Of a DNA stretch of 64,000 nucleotides, positions 43,919 through 53,396 are shown one piece after another. The position numbers and the translations under genes were made by a program. Under the pieces are notes generated by a model. That model was not told where the DNA came from, did no database searches, and saw nothing but the letters and a program-made list of their open reading frames with translations. The stretch is from Imperialibacter roseus (GTDB taxonomy: Bacteria > Bacteroidota > Bacteroidia > Cytophagales > Cyclobacteriaceae): contig NZ_CP136051.1 in the NCBI RefSeq assembly GCF_032999765.1, positions 3,448,417-3,512,416 of the forward strand, in the 5' to 3' direction. Numbering within the stretch: the first letter of the stretch is position 1; each line of letters starts with the position of its first letter.

Positions 43919-44311
43919 ATGAAAAGTAAACTTTTGATTATCGACGACAACGAAATGATGCGGAGCTTCCTTAAGCATATCCTTGGAAGCTCATTTGAAG
44001 CAGAAGTAGTAAGTAGCGGCGAGGAAGCCCTGGAAGTGTTACACGACAAAGCAAGAACGCCTCAACTCATACTTGCCGACTTCGATTTAGACGGCATGAA
44101 TGGCTACGAGCTTTTAGTCTACCTCAAGTCTTCGGCTGTGTACAAACATCTTCCGGTGGTCATCCTTTCGGGCAAAGGCAATAGCAATAACAGAATCAAC
44201 TGTCTGAAAGCTGGTGCTTCTGACTTTATCACCAAACCTTTCAATCCCGTGGAACTACAGGTGAAAATCGAAGGTATTCTTGCCTCCCATCAGGTTCAAC
44301 AAACAGCCTAA
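43919..44311 (+). CDS. Single-domain response regulator (receiver only)
   Basis: The 130-aa protein is a receiver domain with no output domain: acidic pocket IIDDNE, phospho-acceptor Asp in LILADFDLDGMNG (about 55), conserved Ser/Thr in VVILSGKG and Lys in FITKPFNP. It starts the exopolysaccharide locus, 3 nt ahead of the sugar transferase, suggesting phosphorylation-dependent control of that enzyme or of assembly. No cognate kinase lies nearby. Confidence 0.92.
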   Translation: MKSKLLIIDDNEMMRSFLKHILGSSFEAEVVSSGEEALEVLHDKARTPQLILADFDLDGMNGYELLVYLKSSAVYKHLPVVILSGKGNSNNRINCLKAGASDFITKPFNPVELQVKIEGILASHQVQQTA

Positions 44312-44314
44312 CCG

Positions 44315-45439
44315 ATGAAAATTGCAGCTATAGGAAAAAGACTTTTACCCGTTACCGAGGAGCTTACCGCCAATGGAGTCTCTGTGTCGTGGCACCCATC
44401 CATTGAGGGCACGCAGGCTCATAACCTTGTCTTCATTGAGGCGGAGCCGGATATTCACCAGCAGTTGAGAGACCTCGTAAAGGAGCAAGCCGAAAAAAAT
44501 TACTACAAGAAAGTGGTGCTTGTCGACTTCGACAACATCGCTATCCCGGCAGCCATGCAGCTACCTCCATTTATTGTCGATGTAGTTCAGTACTCAAAAA
44601 ATAAAGAAACCTTTGTTGGGATTGTCAAGACCCTGATACATTTCACTTCGGAAAAAAAAGCTGACAAGAAAAATGTCGCCACTTTCAAAATGCCTCTGTC
44701 TAAGCGGCTATTTGACATCGTGGTGTCTTCGATGATCATTCTCATGATCAGCCCCATCCTTATTCTGGTGGCCATTCTCATTAAGCTGGAATCCAAAGGA
44801 CCGATTGTCTATCAATCGCCCAGAGTAGGCACAGGCTACAAAATATTCCCCTTTTACAAGTTTCGCTCCATGAGGCCCGATGCTGACAAGCTGCTGGAAA
44901 ACATGAAGCACTTGAATCACTACGCTCAGGAAGATGAAGTCGTAGAAGATCCTACAACAAAAATTGACGGTGTTGATCAAAGTATCGCCTTTGACGACGA
45001 GAACGTTTTGATTGGCGATGACTACTGGGTAGAAGAGCCCAAGTTCGCTGCTTTTAAGCAGAAAGAAGAGAAAAACTCTTTTGTTAAAATCAATAACGAC
45101 CCCAGAATTACCCGGGTTGGCAAAATCATCCGGAACTCAAGCATAGACGAATTGCCACAGCTTTTCAATGTACTGCTGGGGCATATGTCAATCGTTGGCA
45201 ACCGCCCCCTCCCCTTGTATGAAGCCGAAAAACTTACCTCCGACGACTGGTCAAAGCGCTTCATGGCTCCAGCCGGCATCACAGGCCTTTGGCAAGTAAC
45301 CGAAAGAGGTAAAAAAGCCACATCGGAAGACAGCCGCAAACGCCTCGACATAGAGTATGCCGAAAACTATTCTCTGTGGATGGACATCAAAATTTTAGTA
45401 AAAACGCCTCTTGCAGCCTTCCAGCACGAGAACGTATAA
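44315..45439 (+). CDS. Undecaprenyl-phosphate sugar-phosphate transferase (initiating enzyme) with extra N-terminal domain
   Basis: The 374-aa protein has the bacterial sugar transferase core from about residue 125: KRLFDIVVSSMIILMISPIL (membrane anchor), GPIVYQSPRVG, FPFYKFRSMRPDADKL, then SSIDELPQLFNVLLGHMSIV and GITGLWQV. It loads the first sugar phosphate onto the lipid carrier. Two oddities: a soluble first 120 residues that do not look like the usual four-helix WcaJ domain, and an acidic insertion of about 50 residues (near 200-250) inside the catalytic domain. The N-terminal part may be a degenerate receiver. Confidence 0.9.
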   Translation: MKIAAIGKRLLPVTEELTANGVSVSWHPSIEGTQAHNLVFIEAEPDIHQQLRDLVKEQAEKNYYKKVVLVDFDNIAIPAAMQLPPFIVDVVQYSKNKETFVGIVKTLIHFTSEKKADKKNVATFKMPLSKRLFDIVVSSMIILMISPILILVAILIKLESKGPIVYQSPRVGTGYKIFPFYKFRSMRPDADKLLENMKHLNHYAQEDEVVEDPTTKIDGVDQSIAFDDENVLIGDDYWVEEPKFAAFKQKEEKNSFVKINNDPRITRVGKIIRNSSIDELPQLFNVLLGHMSIVGNRPLPLYEAEKLTSDDWSKRFMAPAGITGLWQVTERGKKATSEDSRKRLDIEYAENYSLWMDIKILVKTPLAAFQHENV

Positions 45440-45462
45440 ATACCCTTTTGAAAATTAAAGCT

Positions 45463-47508
45463 ATGAAAATTAGAAGTCTCGACGTGATCACCTTTCTGTT
45501 TGGTGCAATCTTGTTGACGGGTTGTATCAAAGAGTTTGACAGTGGCCCAGGTAACCAACAGGCGAATTCCTACGATCTGGACTTTTCGAATGTAACCACA
45601 AAGGCCATCGGCATCAAACTGACAGATGAGGCAGGCACTCCGCACAAAGGAGTTAAAATCACCCTTTGGGACAAATCACCTCTCCAAAATGGTGTAATCA
45701 TTTTGAAAGGTTTTACGGACCAAACAGGCAATTTCGAAACTGAGTACAGCATGCCCAACACTTTCACCGAAGTGGTCATGGAGCTTTCTTACCTCGGTTT
45801 GCCTAACTTTCTGGTGATTCCCGTCGAAAGCTTTAACTCACAGGTGTTAATAGCCGGTTTTGATCATACGTTTGACTACCTGTCGGACGAGCTTATACCT
45901 AACCAAAGCGTGCAGGATGGCACCATGGTGGATAATTCTGCAGGAAGAATGGCTGCAGCCACCATCACCGCACTCGGTAACTACAACAGCAGCGGAAGGC
46001 CCGACTATCTTTTACAGCGTGACAAAATTAGCTCACAATTGTTGGAGTTTGTGAATGCGTCACTGCCTGAAACAAAGCCGGTGCCTACGTTCCACCCGGC
46101 CTACCTGGCTGACGGAACAGAAACTAATCTTAACATCGTGCAGGATGCGGATGTTTGGATGACGTTCGTTACTGAGGGTGCAGGCTACCTCAACACGCTC
46201 GGGTTCTACACCTATCCGACTGGCAATCCTCCCTCAGTGCCAAGTGATATCGAAACACTTTACATCGGCTTTCCAAATGCCTCTCTTCATGGATCAGGTG
46301 GGCCATTGAAATCTGGCGACAAAATTCACCTGGGTACATTTGATTCAGGAACGTCCATTGGGTTTGCGCTGATAGCCAACGGATTCGATGCCTCAACCTC
46401 TAAAGTAAAAGAAACTGCCAGCAGGTACTACTCACATAGCCACCTCAACCCCGAAGCTGATACTTCGTTGAAACAACACACAGTCACGCTTTATGATGAG
46501 GAAAATGAACTTTTTGTCATTGGTTTTGAAGACTTGAATAGAGCAACCGGAAGTGACGATGACTTCAACGACGCTGTTTTCTACATCACCTCAAATCCAA
46601 TAACAGCCATCAGCACTGAAAACATTAAGCCAATTGACAAGCCCGGAGACGATGATGGAGACGGTGTCAGCAACGTTTATGATGAGTTTCCCAATGACCC
46701 GGCTTATGCCTATAAATATGACTATCCTTCATCGGATGCATACGGCACTTTTACCTTCGAAGACAGATGGCCTGGCTATGGCGACTATGACTTCAACGAT
46801 TTCGTAGTGGAATATCGGTTCACACAATTCGCAGATGCCAATAACAAAATCACCAACCTGAAATCAGAATTCGTGATCAAAGCAATTGGCGCAAGCTATC
46901 AGAATGGATTTGGGTTTTCAACCAAACTTGCACCCAGCCTGGTTGCAACCGTAACTGGCAGCGAATTACACGGCTCGGTTGTTACTCTAAATGCTAACGG
47001 CACCGAGCAGGGACAATCAAAAGCTACAATTATTGTATCCGACAAGGTTCATGGTGGTTTTCCAACTTCGGGTATCATCAATACCATACAAGCCAACAGC
47101 TTTGTGGCTCCCGACACCATCCGAAACGTGGTCGCCTTTACAAGACATGTGACCTTTGCAGAGCTAGGTTCGGCTCCCTACAATCCATTCTTATTCATCA
47201 ATCAGGAGAGAGGACGGGAGATACACATGCCAGGCTATGAACCAACTGATCTCGCTGATCATAGCTATTTTGGAACCGAAAACGATAATTCAGATCCTTC
47301 CAGAGGCATCTACTACAGGTCAAAAGAAGAGCTTCCATGGGCGATGAACCTTCCCATGTCCTTCGACTACCCTGCAGAGGGCGGAGATGTAAGAGAGGGC
47401 TACCTAAACCTCAATCAGTGGGCTAAAAGCTCAGGCTTCAGCTATATGGACTGGTATATGGACAAACCTGGCTACAGAAACACCAACAAGCTTTACAAAA
47501 AGAAGTAA
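45463..47508 (+). CDS. LruC domain lipoprotein
   Basis: I chose the ATG at 45463 (681 aa), which begins a lipoprotein signal peptide with lipobox LLTGC (Cys about 20); the frame also opens upstream at 45376. Domains: a beta-sandwich (about 45-110), a DUF4114-like region (GYLNTLGFYTYPTGNPP, near 250; FALIANGFD), a calcium-binding type loop DDDGDGVSNVYDEFPNDP near 400, and the LruC/DUF4842 domain to the end (WPGYGDYDFNDFVVEY). It is likely a surface protein tied to the matrix made by this locus. A strong terminator follows. Confidence 0.85.
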   Translation: MKIRSLDVITFLFGAILLTGCIKEFDSGPGNQQANSYDLDFSNVTTKAIGIKLTDEAGTPHKGVKITLWDKSPLQNGVIILKGFTDQTGNFETEYSMPNTFTEVVMELSYLGLPNFLVIPVESFNSQVLIAGFDHTFDYLSDELIPNQSVQDGTMVDNSAGRMAAATITALGNYNSSGRPDYLLQRDKISSQLLEFVNASLPETKPVPTFHPAYLADGTETNLNIVQDADVWMTFVTEGAGYLNTLGFYTYPTGNPPSVPSDIETLYIGFPNASLHGSGGPLKSGDKIHLGTFDSGTSIGFALIANGFDASTSKVKETASRYYSHSHLNPEADTSLKQHTVTLYDEENELFVIGFEDLNRATGSDDDFNDAVFYITSNPITAISTENIKPIDKPGDDDGDGVSNVYDEFPNDPAYAYKYDYPSSDAYGTFTFEDRWPGYGDYDFNDFVVEYRFTQFADANNKITNLKSEFVIKAIGASYQNGFGFSTKLAPSLVATVTGSELHGSVVTLNANGTEQGQSKATIIVSDKVHGGFPTSGIINTIQANSFVAPDTIRNVVAFTRHVTFAELGSAPYNPFLFINQERGREIHMPGYEPTDLADHSYFGTENDNSDPSRGIYYRSKEELPWAMNLPMSFDYPAEGGDVREGYLNLNQWAKSSGFSYMDWYMDKPGYRNTNKLYKKK

Positions 47509-47542
47509 AGATTCATTTTTAAATATTCATGGTTTATGGTGT

Positions 47543-47575
47543 GAAAGGGAAACTGCTGGTTTCCCTTTCTCTTTT
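47543..47575 (+). terminator. Strong intrinsic terminator after the LruC gene
   Basis: GAAAGGGAAAC and GTTTCCCTTTC form a perfect 11-bp stem around TGCTG, followed by TCTTTT. It separates the first three exopolysaccharide genes from the rest. Confidence 0.9.
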
Positions 47576-47626
47576 AAGCGCACCAGGAAAGCCCTGCCTG
47601 AAGAACATCCTCCCATTTTTTTGGGC

Positions 47627-47640
47627 CTGCAACGTTGCAG
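47627..47640. promoter_or_regulatory. Perfect 14-bp palindrome, possible operator
   Basis: CTGCAACGTTGCAG is a perfect palindrome about 120 bp upstream of the next gene. It could be a regulator site for the second half of the locus. Confidence 0.4.
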
Positions 47641-47731
47641 TCCTGTAAATCCAATTATCGCCGGATTCTGTCATTAACCGGCTTACCCCCTCCAAACATC
47701 TAATAAATCCCGAACAGGGAGTGCGCTGCAA

Positions 47732-47739
47732 TAGATTTG
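47732..47739 (+). promoter_or_regulatory. Candidate -7 element (TAGATTTG)
   Basis: TAGATTTG fits TAnnTTTG, 20 nt ahead of the ATG at 47760, and follows a terminator, so a promoter is expected here. Confidence 0.45.
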
Positions 47740-47759
47740 TACTATCAAATAAACTAGTT

Positions 47760-48482
47760 ATGCGCTTATTCATCTTTATATGTTTACTCTCACCCATGAC
47801 GGTCTTCGCCCGGCAGGAGATAGACGTGGCGAAGGAAATCGAACTGGTTGAGGTGCTTCTTTCCAACGAAGCAGCCATCGATAGTTTGGTCGAACTGGCA
47901 CTTGTCAACTCCTACTACTTGAAAAGCTTCGACTCCGAGCTTGCCCAGCAGTACGAAAATGTGAAGCAGGAGAAAAACAAGTGGCTCTCTACCTTCAGAA
48001 TGGGCATTAACTTCTTTTCACTCAACACTTCTCTGGACGGTCAAAACCAATCGGTGACAACAGCTGGCTTGCTCCCCAACCTGGGTATTACCCTGGGCAT
48101 CGACCCTGAAAAATTCATCAACCGCCGGAGCTATATCAGAGAAGCAGAGTACAATATTGTACGAGCCGAAAATTCTTTAAAAAACCAACGCAAGGCAGTC
48201 CGAACGCAGGTAGTGGACATATTCTACACCTATCTTGAGGCGCTTGGGATTGCACAGCTAAGGATATCCGCCAATCAAACACAAAGCGAGCAGGTAACAC
48301 TGGTCACCGAACGTTTCAGAAAAGGCGAAGCAGGCATGGAAGAAGTGCTGCTAACTCAGAACGGAATGAACCTGACCCAGGAGGCTGTGCTGAAAGCCGA
48401 ACTCTCAGTCAGGAAAATCAGAAGACAAATTTCGATCATGATCTCAGACACTGAAGCTGCGTCTGCCACTTCAGAGCAATAA
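47760..48482 (+). CDS. Short TolC/OEP-like outer membrane protein
   Basis: I chose the ATG at 47760 (240 aa), giving a signal peptide MRLFIFICLLSPMTVFA. The rest resembles one outer-membrane efflux (OEP) repeat: SLVELALVNSYYLKSFDSEL, and a long helix ending FRKGEAGMEEVLLTQNGMNL. Full TolC proteins have two such repeats in over 400 residues, so this is a half-size form. It is 4 nt ahead of the Wzz-like gene and probably works with it in polysaccharide export in place of a Wza-like channel. Confidence 0.75.
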   Translation: MRLFIFICLLSPMTVFARQEIDVAKEIELVEVLLSNEAAIDSLVELALVNSYYLKSFDSELAQQYENVKQEKNKWLSTFRMGINFFSLNTSLDGQNQSVTTAGLLPNLGITLGIDPEKFINRRSYIREAEYNIVRAENSLKNQRKAVRTQVVDIFYTYLEALGIAQLRISANQTQSEQVTLVTERFRKGEAGMEEVLLTQNGMNLTQEAVLKAELSVRKIRRQISIMISDTEAASATSEQ

Positions 48483-48486
48483 AACC

Positions 48487-50625
48487 ATGGACCAACTAAT
48501 AGCAATACTCAGAACATTAATGAAGCACTGGCTTAAGCTTGTGCTCGTGCCTGGGCTAACTATGGCGTTGATCATCTACATGACGGCCAATGGCCAAAAG
48601 ACCTACAAGACAGAAGCAAAACTGTACCTCAATCTGCAGGAAAGCAAAAGCACTAGTCTGACGGATGAGGACATGAAGCAATACCAGATCCACACGGTAT
48701 TCCAAAACATTGTGGAGCTGCTGAAATCGAAAAAACCTATAGAAAGGGTAAGGATCAAAGCAGTAAGAAAAGGTCTTGAAGGCGGAAACATTTTTTCCGT
48801 TGGGAATGAAAACCTTGTTGCTAACAAAGAGGAAGTACTGAAACGCCTCGATGAAATCGAGCATAACAATGAGCAACTTCGTCCGAAGCAGTTTCCTGAC
48901 ACGCTCATAGCCAGCTACCTTGACTTCCATCAACTACAGATTGAAAGACTGAAGGATATTGTGATGTCGTACCGCATCATGGACAGTAACTTCATGAAGT
49001 TTGAGCTCTCAGAGCACATACCTGAAAAGACGCAAATAATAGCTAACCTGTTTATTGAGGCCCTTATCGACGAAAACCGTGAGATTGCCAAAAACAAAAT
49101 CAAAAGTCATAAAGACTTGATTGAAGGGCTGGTAAAGCAGGCGAAAGCGGACCTGGATGCGAAAATCAAAAAGCTGGAAAACTTCAAAGTAGAAAACAGC
49201 ATCATCAACCTTGGCGAGCATACCAAGGCCATAGTGGTGTATCTGGTGCAGTTGGAAGGTACCCGGGCCAACCTGATGGCCAAGGTTAGCTCCTCAGCGA
49301 AAGGTAAGTCAGAAGTACTGAGCACTGTGGCCGCAGGTAACGCCCTATCGCTTGACCTGACTACCAACGCCGAAATTGTGCAGCTTAAGGAAGATCTGAA
49401 GAGGCTGAACCGTGAGGTGCTTACCACCAGTCTGGAAGAAAACAATGCTGGAGCCCTGGCGCAGGTGAAAAACAATGTGGAAACTACAAGAAAGGCCATT
49501 AATGCGAAACTCATAGAGTTGACTGGTAAGAGCCCCTACGACCCAAGCAGGATACAGCTGGAGCTGGCCAGCAAGTACCTCAATTATGACCTGGAAGCAG
49601 AAACCAATGCTGATGTGGTGGGCATCATAGACGCTGAAATACAGCGGGTTACTAACTATTCGAGGAAATTTGCCCCGTTCGAATCCACAATAGTAGCTCT
49701 TGAGCAAGAAATCAGTACAGCACAAAATGTGTACCTGGTATTGCTCAACAAGCTTAACCTGACGCAAACCATGGAGTCTGGCTCTGGTGAGAACATGATA
49801 GAGGTGATTGACCCTCCGTCTCTTCCCACTAAGCCGGAGCCTTCAAAAAGGCCTGTAATAGTAGCCGCTGGCGGCATAGCTGTTTTCGTGCTGATGGCAG
49901 CTGTGTTTATCATCATTCAGTTGCTTGATGCATCCATCATCAGCGTCGAGAAATTTGAGAGGAGTTCATCATTGCCCGTCATTGGTGCCCTCCCAAGAAT
50001 AACAGACAAAGAAAAAGACAAAAAGCTCGGCAAAGCGCTTCAGCTCATTCATCAGCAACAAATCCTTCAGTTGTTGCAGTTGATCATGAGCAAATGTTTC
50101 GACGATGAGGGCATACTGATGCTAACCTCCAGCCAGGCAGGTGAAGGCAAGCACTACATCGCAATGGAACTTCAATCGCTACTGGAAGGATCTGGGAAAA
50201 AGGTGGCTTTTGTTGACGCCGACTGGATGAACGAAAACACCTATGAGTCTCTCATTGATTTCAAGCCCTTAGTAGAGAACAATGGTTTGATAAAAAACAG
50301 AACCAAAATTGTAGAGTCGCTAGATAAGATGAAAACCGAAAACGACCTTGTTGTGCTGATCACCTCCCCTATCAACATCAGTGCCGAGGCGGGATTCTGG
50401 ATGGAGCTATCCAAGCATGTCCTCTACGTGTTCGGCGCTAACCGCATTATGACAAAGGTCGACCAGAGAGTAGAAAAAATGCTTCTTGAATCGAGGTTGC
50501 AGTTCCTGGGCACACTGCTCAACAGGGTAGACATCGAAAACATGGAAGACTACCTGGGTGAAATACCCAAGAAAAGAACCTTCATAAGAAGGATCACGAA
50601 GAAATTAATTACAAGAGACTTTTAG
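48487..50625 (+). CDS. Wzz / BY-kinase-like polysaccharide co-polymerase with degenerate P-loop
   Basis: The 712-aa protein has an N-terminal Wzz domain with a helix at 17-33, long coiled-coil-rich periplasmic region (about 35-450), a second helix near 460-480 after the Pro-rich PPSLPTKPEPSKRP, and a cytoplasmic ATPase-like domain. Its Walker A text is SSQAGEGKHYIA, where the Ser/Thr after GK is His, and the partner motif VAFVDADWM is kept. The Tyr-rich tail of true tyrosine kinases is missing. It sets chain length or export, probably without kinase activity. Confidence 0.85.
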   Translation: MDQLIAILRTLMKHWLKLVLVPGLTMALIIYMTANGQKTYKTEAKLYLNLQESKSTSLTDEDMKQYQIHTVFQNIVELLKSKKPIERVRIKAVRKGLEGGNIFSVGNENLVANKEEVLKRLDEIEHNNEQLRPKQFPDTLIASYLDFHQLQIERLKDIVMSYRIMDSNFMKFELSEHIPEKTQIIANLFIEALIDENREIAKNKIKSHKDLIEGLVKQAKADLDAKIKKLENFKVENSIINLGEHTKAIVVYLVQLEGTRANLMAKVSSSAKGKSEVLSTVAAGNALSLDLTTNAEIVQLKEDLKRLNREVLTTSLEENNAGALAQVKNNVETTRKAINAKLIELTGKSPYDPSRIQLELASKYLNYDLEAETNADVVGIIDAEIQRVTNYSRKFAPFESTIVALEQEISTAQNVYLVLLNKLNLTQTMESGSGENMIEVIDPPSLPTKPEPSKRPVIVAAGGIAVFVLMAAVFIIIQLLDASIISVEKFERSSSLPVIGALPRITDKEKDKKLGKALQLIHQQQILQLLQLIMSKCFDDEGILMLTSSQAGEGKHYIAMELQSLLEGSGKKVAFVDADWMNENTYESLIDFKPLVENNGLIKNRTKIVESLDKMKTENDLVVLITSPINISAEAGFWMELSKHVLYVFGANRIMTKVDQRVEKMLLESRLQFLGTLLNRVDIENMEDYLGEIPKKRTFIRRITKKLITRDF

Positions 50626-50630
50626 AAATA

Positions 50631-51857
50631 ATGACAGCTATGCAGCTTATAATGTACCCAATCGCCCTTTTCCTCCTCTTTTACAGTCTTTACTGGCTGG
50701 CCCTCATCGTATTGGGCTATGCCAATCCAAAGGCATCGGAGGAAAATAAAAACCAGAGCAATCCACACCTGCTGCTTGTGCTACCGGCCTACAAACCTGG
50801 CCCCATTTTCAGGGAAGTACTTAACTCCATTGAAACAGCTATCAGGGCAAGAAAGAACATCCACGTTTATGTATTGCTCCAGGAAGCTGACAGCGGCTAC
50901 GCCGATTTTGTAAAATCAAAAGGTTTTTTTGTCGAGGAGGTTGTCTTTGGGCACCTGGGAGGCAATTCCTATCAACATGCGCTGCGACACATTACCCACA
51001 CTATTCAGCGTGAATGCAACAAAGGTACCTGGTGCCCTGAATTTCTTATGCTGGTGGACAAAGACAACCTGCTCGACAAAGATTATTTCAACAATATTCC
51101 TGAATCAATTTACGATAGCTACGACATCATACAGGGCAAGCGATCGTCTCTGTCGGTAAACAACTCAGTGGCTTTCTTCGATAATACCACGGAAGCGCTT
51201 AACGACACCATGTTCCGCAAGGCGAAACAAAATATGGGGCTGATGATTGAAATTAGCGGGAGTGGGGCGTTAATTGAAGCAGAGCTGTTTTCAGAGGCTA
51301 TCAACAGCCTGGACCCCAGGGCTCCTGGCTTCGATAAAAACTTTATGGTACAGCTACTGAGTCACAAGCGAGATGTGCGTACCATCTACTGGCCCAGCAG
51401 CGAGCTTTACGAGGAAAAGACTTCTGCAATTGAAGCACACAACCCACAGCGCTTGAGATGGTTTGGCGAGCAATACTACAATGCGCTGTACCATGGTAAA
51501 ACACTGCTAAAAGCGGCCATTAATTACAGAAGAATGGCAGCATTTGACTATATTATCACACTTTGGAGGCCGCCAAGGTCTGTCCAGGTGGTCATCGCTC
51601 CTATGGCAGCAGCTTTGGAAATTGGCTGGTATGCTTACTTTGGTAGCTGGCCATTGTATTTGCCATTGTTTACCGCCTCGGTAATCATTCTTGGACTAGC
51701 AGTGGCTTTGTTCCTTATTAGCCAGCAAGCATTAGGCACGGCATTGAAGCATGGACTTCAGCTACCTAAATTAGCGTTTAACAATATTTTCAATGCCGCC
51801 AAGAGTATTAAGAAGGAAAACCAGGGCAAATTTATTCATACTACCCACAAGCTTTAG
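50631..51857 (+). CDS. Membrane glycosyltransferase, family 2-like
   Basis: The 408-aa protein has an N-terminal helix, a GT-A domain with LLLVLPAYKPG, the metal motif LMLVDKDNLLD, EISGSGALIEAELF, and the QxxRW-type NPQRLRWFGEQYY, then two or three C-terminal helices. The QxxRW motif is typical of processive or polysaccharide-building enzymes. The start could be ATG 50631 or ATG 50640. It is 5 nt after the Wzz-like gene. Confidence 0.85.
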   Translation: MTAMQLIMYPIALFLLFYSLYWLALIVLGYANPKASEENKNQSNPHLLLVLPAYKPGPIFREVLNSIETAIRARKNIHVYVLLQEADSGYADFVKSKGFFVEEVVFGHLGGNSYQHALRHITHTIQRECNKGTWCPEFLMLVDKDNLLDKDYFNNIPESIYDSYDIIQGKRSSLSVNNSVAFFDNTTEALNDTMFRKAKQNMGLMIEISGSGALIEAELFSEAINSLDPRAPGFDKNFMVQLLSHKRDVRTIYWPSSELYEEKTSAIEAHNPQRLRWFGEQYYNALYHGKTLLKAAINYRRMAAFDYIITLWRPPRSVQVVIAPMAAALEIGWYAYFGSWPLYLPLFTASVIILGLAVALFLISQQALGTALKHGLQLPKLAFNNIFNAAKSIKKENQGKFIHTTHKL

Positions 51858-51883
51858 GAAGATGCCTTTTCAGAGGCGTCTTC
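51858..51883 (+). other. Hairpin between polysaccharide genes
   Basis: GAAGATGCC and GGCGTCTTC pair with one wobble around an 8-nt loop. No T-run follows. It may be a weak terminator or an RNA-stabilising structure. Confidence 0.5.
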
Positions 51884-51894
51884 TTACAAGATAA

Positions 51895-53373
51895 ATGAAA
51901 AACCTCTCTCCATCTTCAGGAACCATCCTCGGCCGGTTTATCCGGGGCGAGGGAAGTATTCCCCCATGGATGCAGTGGGTATTCTGGCTTTGTTTGGTGC
52001 CCGTCATTGCCAAGTTGATGGTGGCGAAAGGCATCATCGTGGCGCTCGGCATCATTGTGATGGTGGTAGCACTGCCCATTGGTGTATCTGCCCTATGGAA
52101 AACGGAAATTGGCATCTATATCATGCTGGGCCTGGCCTTCTTTGTCAGTATCCCCAACAGGCTCTTCGAAGGTATTCCCATGGGCATTTTGCTCGATGTG
52201 GTCATCGTTACCATGCTGGTGGGCATGCTTTACCGCTGCACCTACAACAAGGACTGGAGCACCTTTTCAAGTCCAGTCAGTATTTCCATATTGTTGTGGG
52301 CCGGTATGAATGTCTTCGAGCTATTCAATCCCATGGCCGCATCCCGGCAGGCCTGGTTCTTTGTGATAAGGCCGGCAGTTGGCTACCTGATGCTCTTCTT
52401 TCTCACGTACGACATGCTCACTACGCCCAAGAAAATGTACAGGCTGCTGTTTGTCATCCTTGGGCTTTCGCTGTTTTCGGCCAGCTGGGGCATCTGGCAG
52501 GCTAATTTTGGCTACTTTAGCTGGGAGTATAATTACGTGGTCAGGCACGACGTCATGCACCTCGTTTTCAACTACGGTCGGTGGAGAGCCATCGGCAGCA
52601 TCGGCTCACCGGCGCAGTTTGGCATATTGATGGCTTTCATTTCCATGCTATGTGTGGCCCTGCTAACGGCTTTCAAGGGCACATTTACAAAGCTCTTCCT
52701 GCTATTCACGTTCCTTGCAACACTCATGGGCATGGTGTACTCCGGTACACGATCAGCCTATGTCATCATCCCCATCTTCTATTTTGGCTGGGTGGTACTT
52801 TCAAGAAACAAGAAGCTCTACTATTCAGTAATCTTTGCCGGTGCACTGATGGTGACCGTGGCCGTAATGCCTACTAACAACTACCACATCCAGCGCATAC
52901 AAAGCACTTTCAAGGCATCTGAGGACGCCTCCTACCAAACCCGTGCCCGCAACAAGGCCATCATTTTCCCCTGGATCCTCAAGCACCCCATTGGCGGTGG
53001 CCTTGGCTCCACAGGCGTTTGGGGGCAGCGCTTCTCTCCCGGCACCTTTCTGGCCAACTTCCCGCCTGACTCAGGTTTGATCCGTGTAGCCGTAGAGCTG
53101 GGCTGGATAGGCTTGCTTTTCTTTCTCAATGTGTACTACAATATTCTCGTAAAAGGCACCTTCCTTTTCTGGAAAATGAAGAATAAACGCTACAAAGCTA
53201 TTGTTTCCGGCATGATCTGCGCCATAGCTCCGCTACTCGTCGTGGAATGGGGGCAGGAGGTGGTAGGCGTTTTCCCAATGAGCGTGCTTTTCTGGCTGTT
53301 TGCCGCCATTATGTTTCGATCCATCGATTTTGATCAGAAAGAGCAAGCCGAGCAAGCTAAATTTGAATCATAA
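51895..53373 (+). CDS. O-antigen ligase/polymerase-like membrane protein (Wzy type)
   Basis: The 492-aa protein has about twelve membrane helices. The Wzy_C/ligase region includes FLATLMGMVYSGTRSAYVII and the periplasmic loop with RARNKAIIFPWILKHPIGGG and NFPPDSGLIRVAVELGWIG, where the conserved His and Arg of this family sit. It would join repeat units on the outer face of the inner membrane, or ligate glycan; with the flippase and Wzz beside it, polymerase is likelier. Confidence 0.87.
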   Translation: MKNLSPSSGTILGRFIRGEGSIPPWMQWVFWLCLVPVIAKLMVAKGIIVALGIIVMVVALPIGVSALWKTEIGIYIMLGLAFFVSIPNRLFEGIPMGILLDVVIVTMLVGMLYRCTYNKDWSTFSSPVSISILLWAGMNVFELFNPMAASRQAWFFVIRPAVGYLMLFFLTYDMLTTPKKMYRLLFVILGLSLFSASWGIWQANFGYFSWEYNYVVRHDVMHLVFNYGRWRAIGSIGSPAQFGILMAFISMLCVALLTAFKGTFTKLFLLFTFLATLMGMVYSGTRSAYVIIPIFYFGWVVLSRNKKLYYSVIFAGALMVTVAVMPTNNYHIQRIQSTFKASEDASYQTRARNKAIIFPWILKHPIGGGLGSTGVWGQRFSPGTFLANFPPDSGLIRVAVELGWIGLLFFLNVYYNILVKGTFLFWKMKNKRYKAIVSGMICAIAPLLVVEWGQEVVGVFPMSVLFWLFAAIMFRSIDFDQKEQAEQAKFES

Positions 53374-53396
53374 TTCAATGAAAGGCTTACTTGCTA

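Noticed and set aside
51966-52505. A 179-residue frame inside the Wzy-like gene
   Set aside because: It is a +1 shadow of a clear membrane protein gene; its composition (His/Gly/Ala-rich) is not protein-like.
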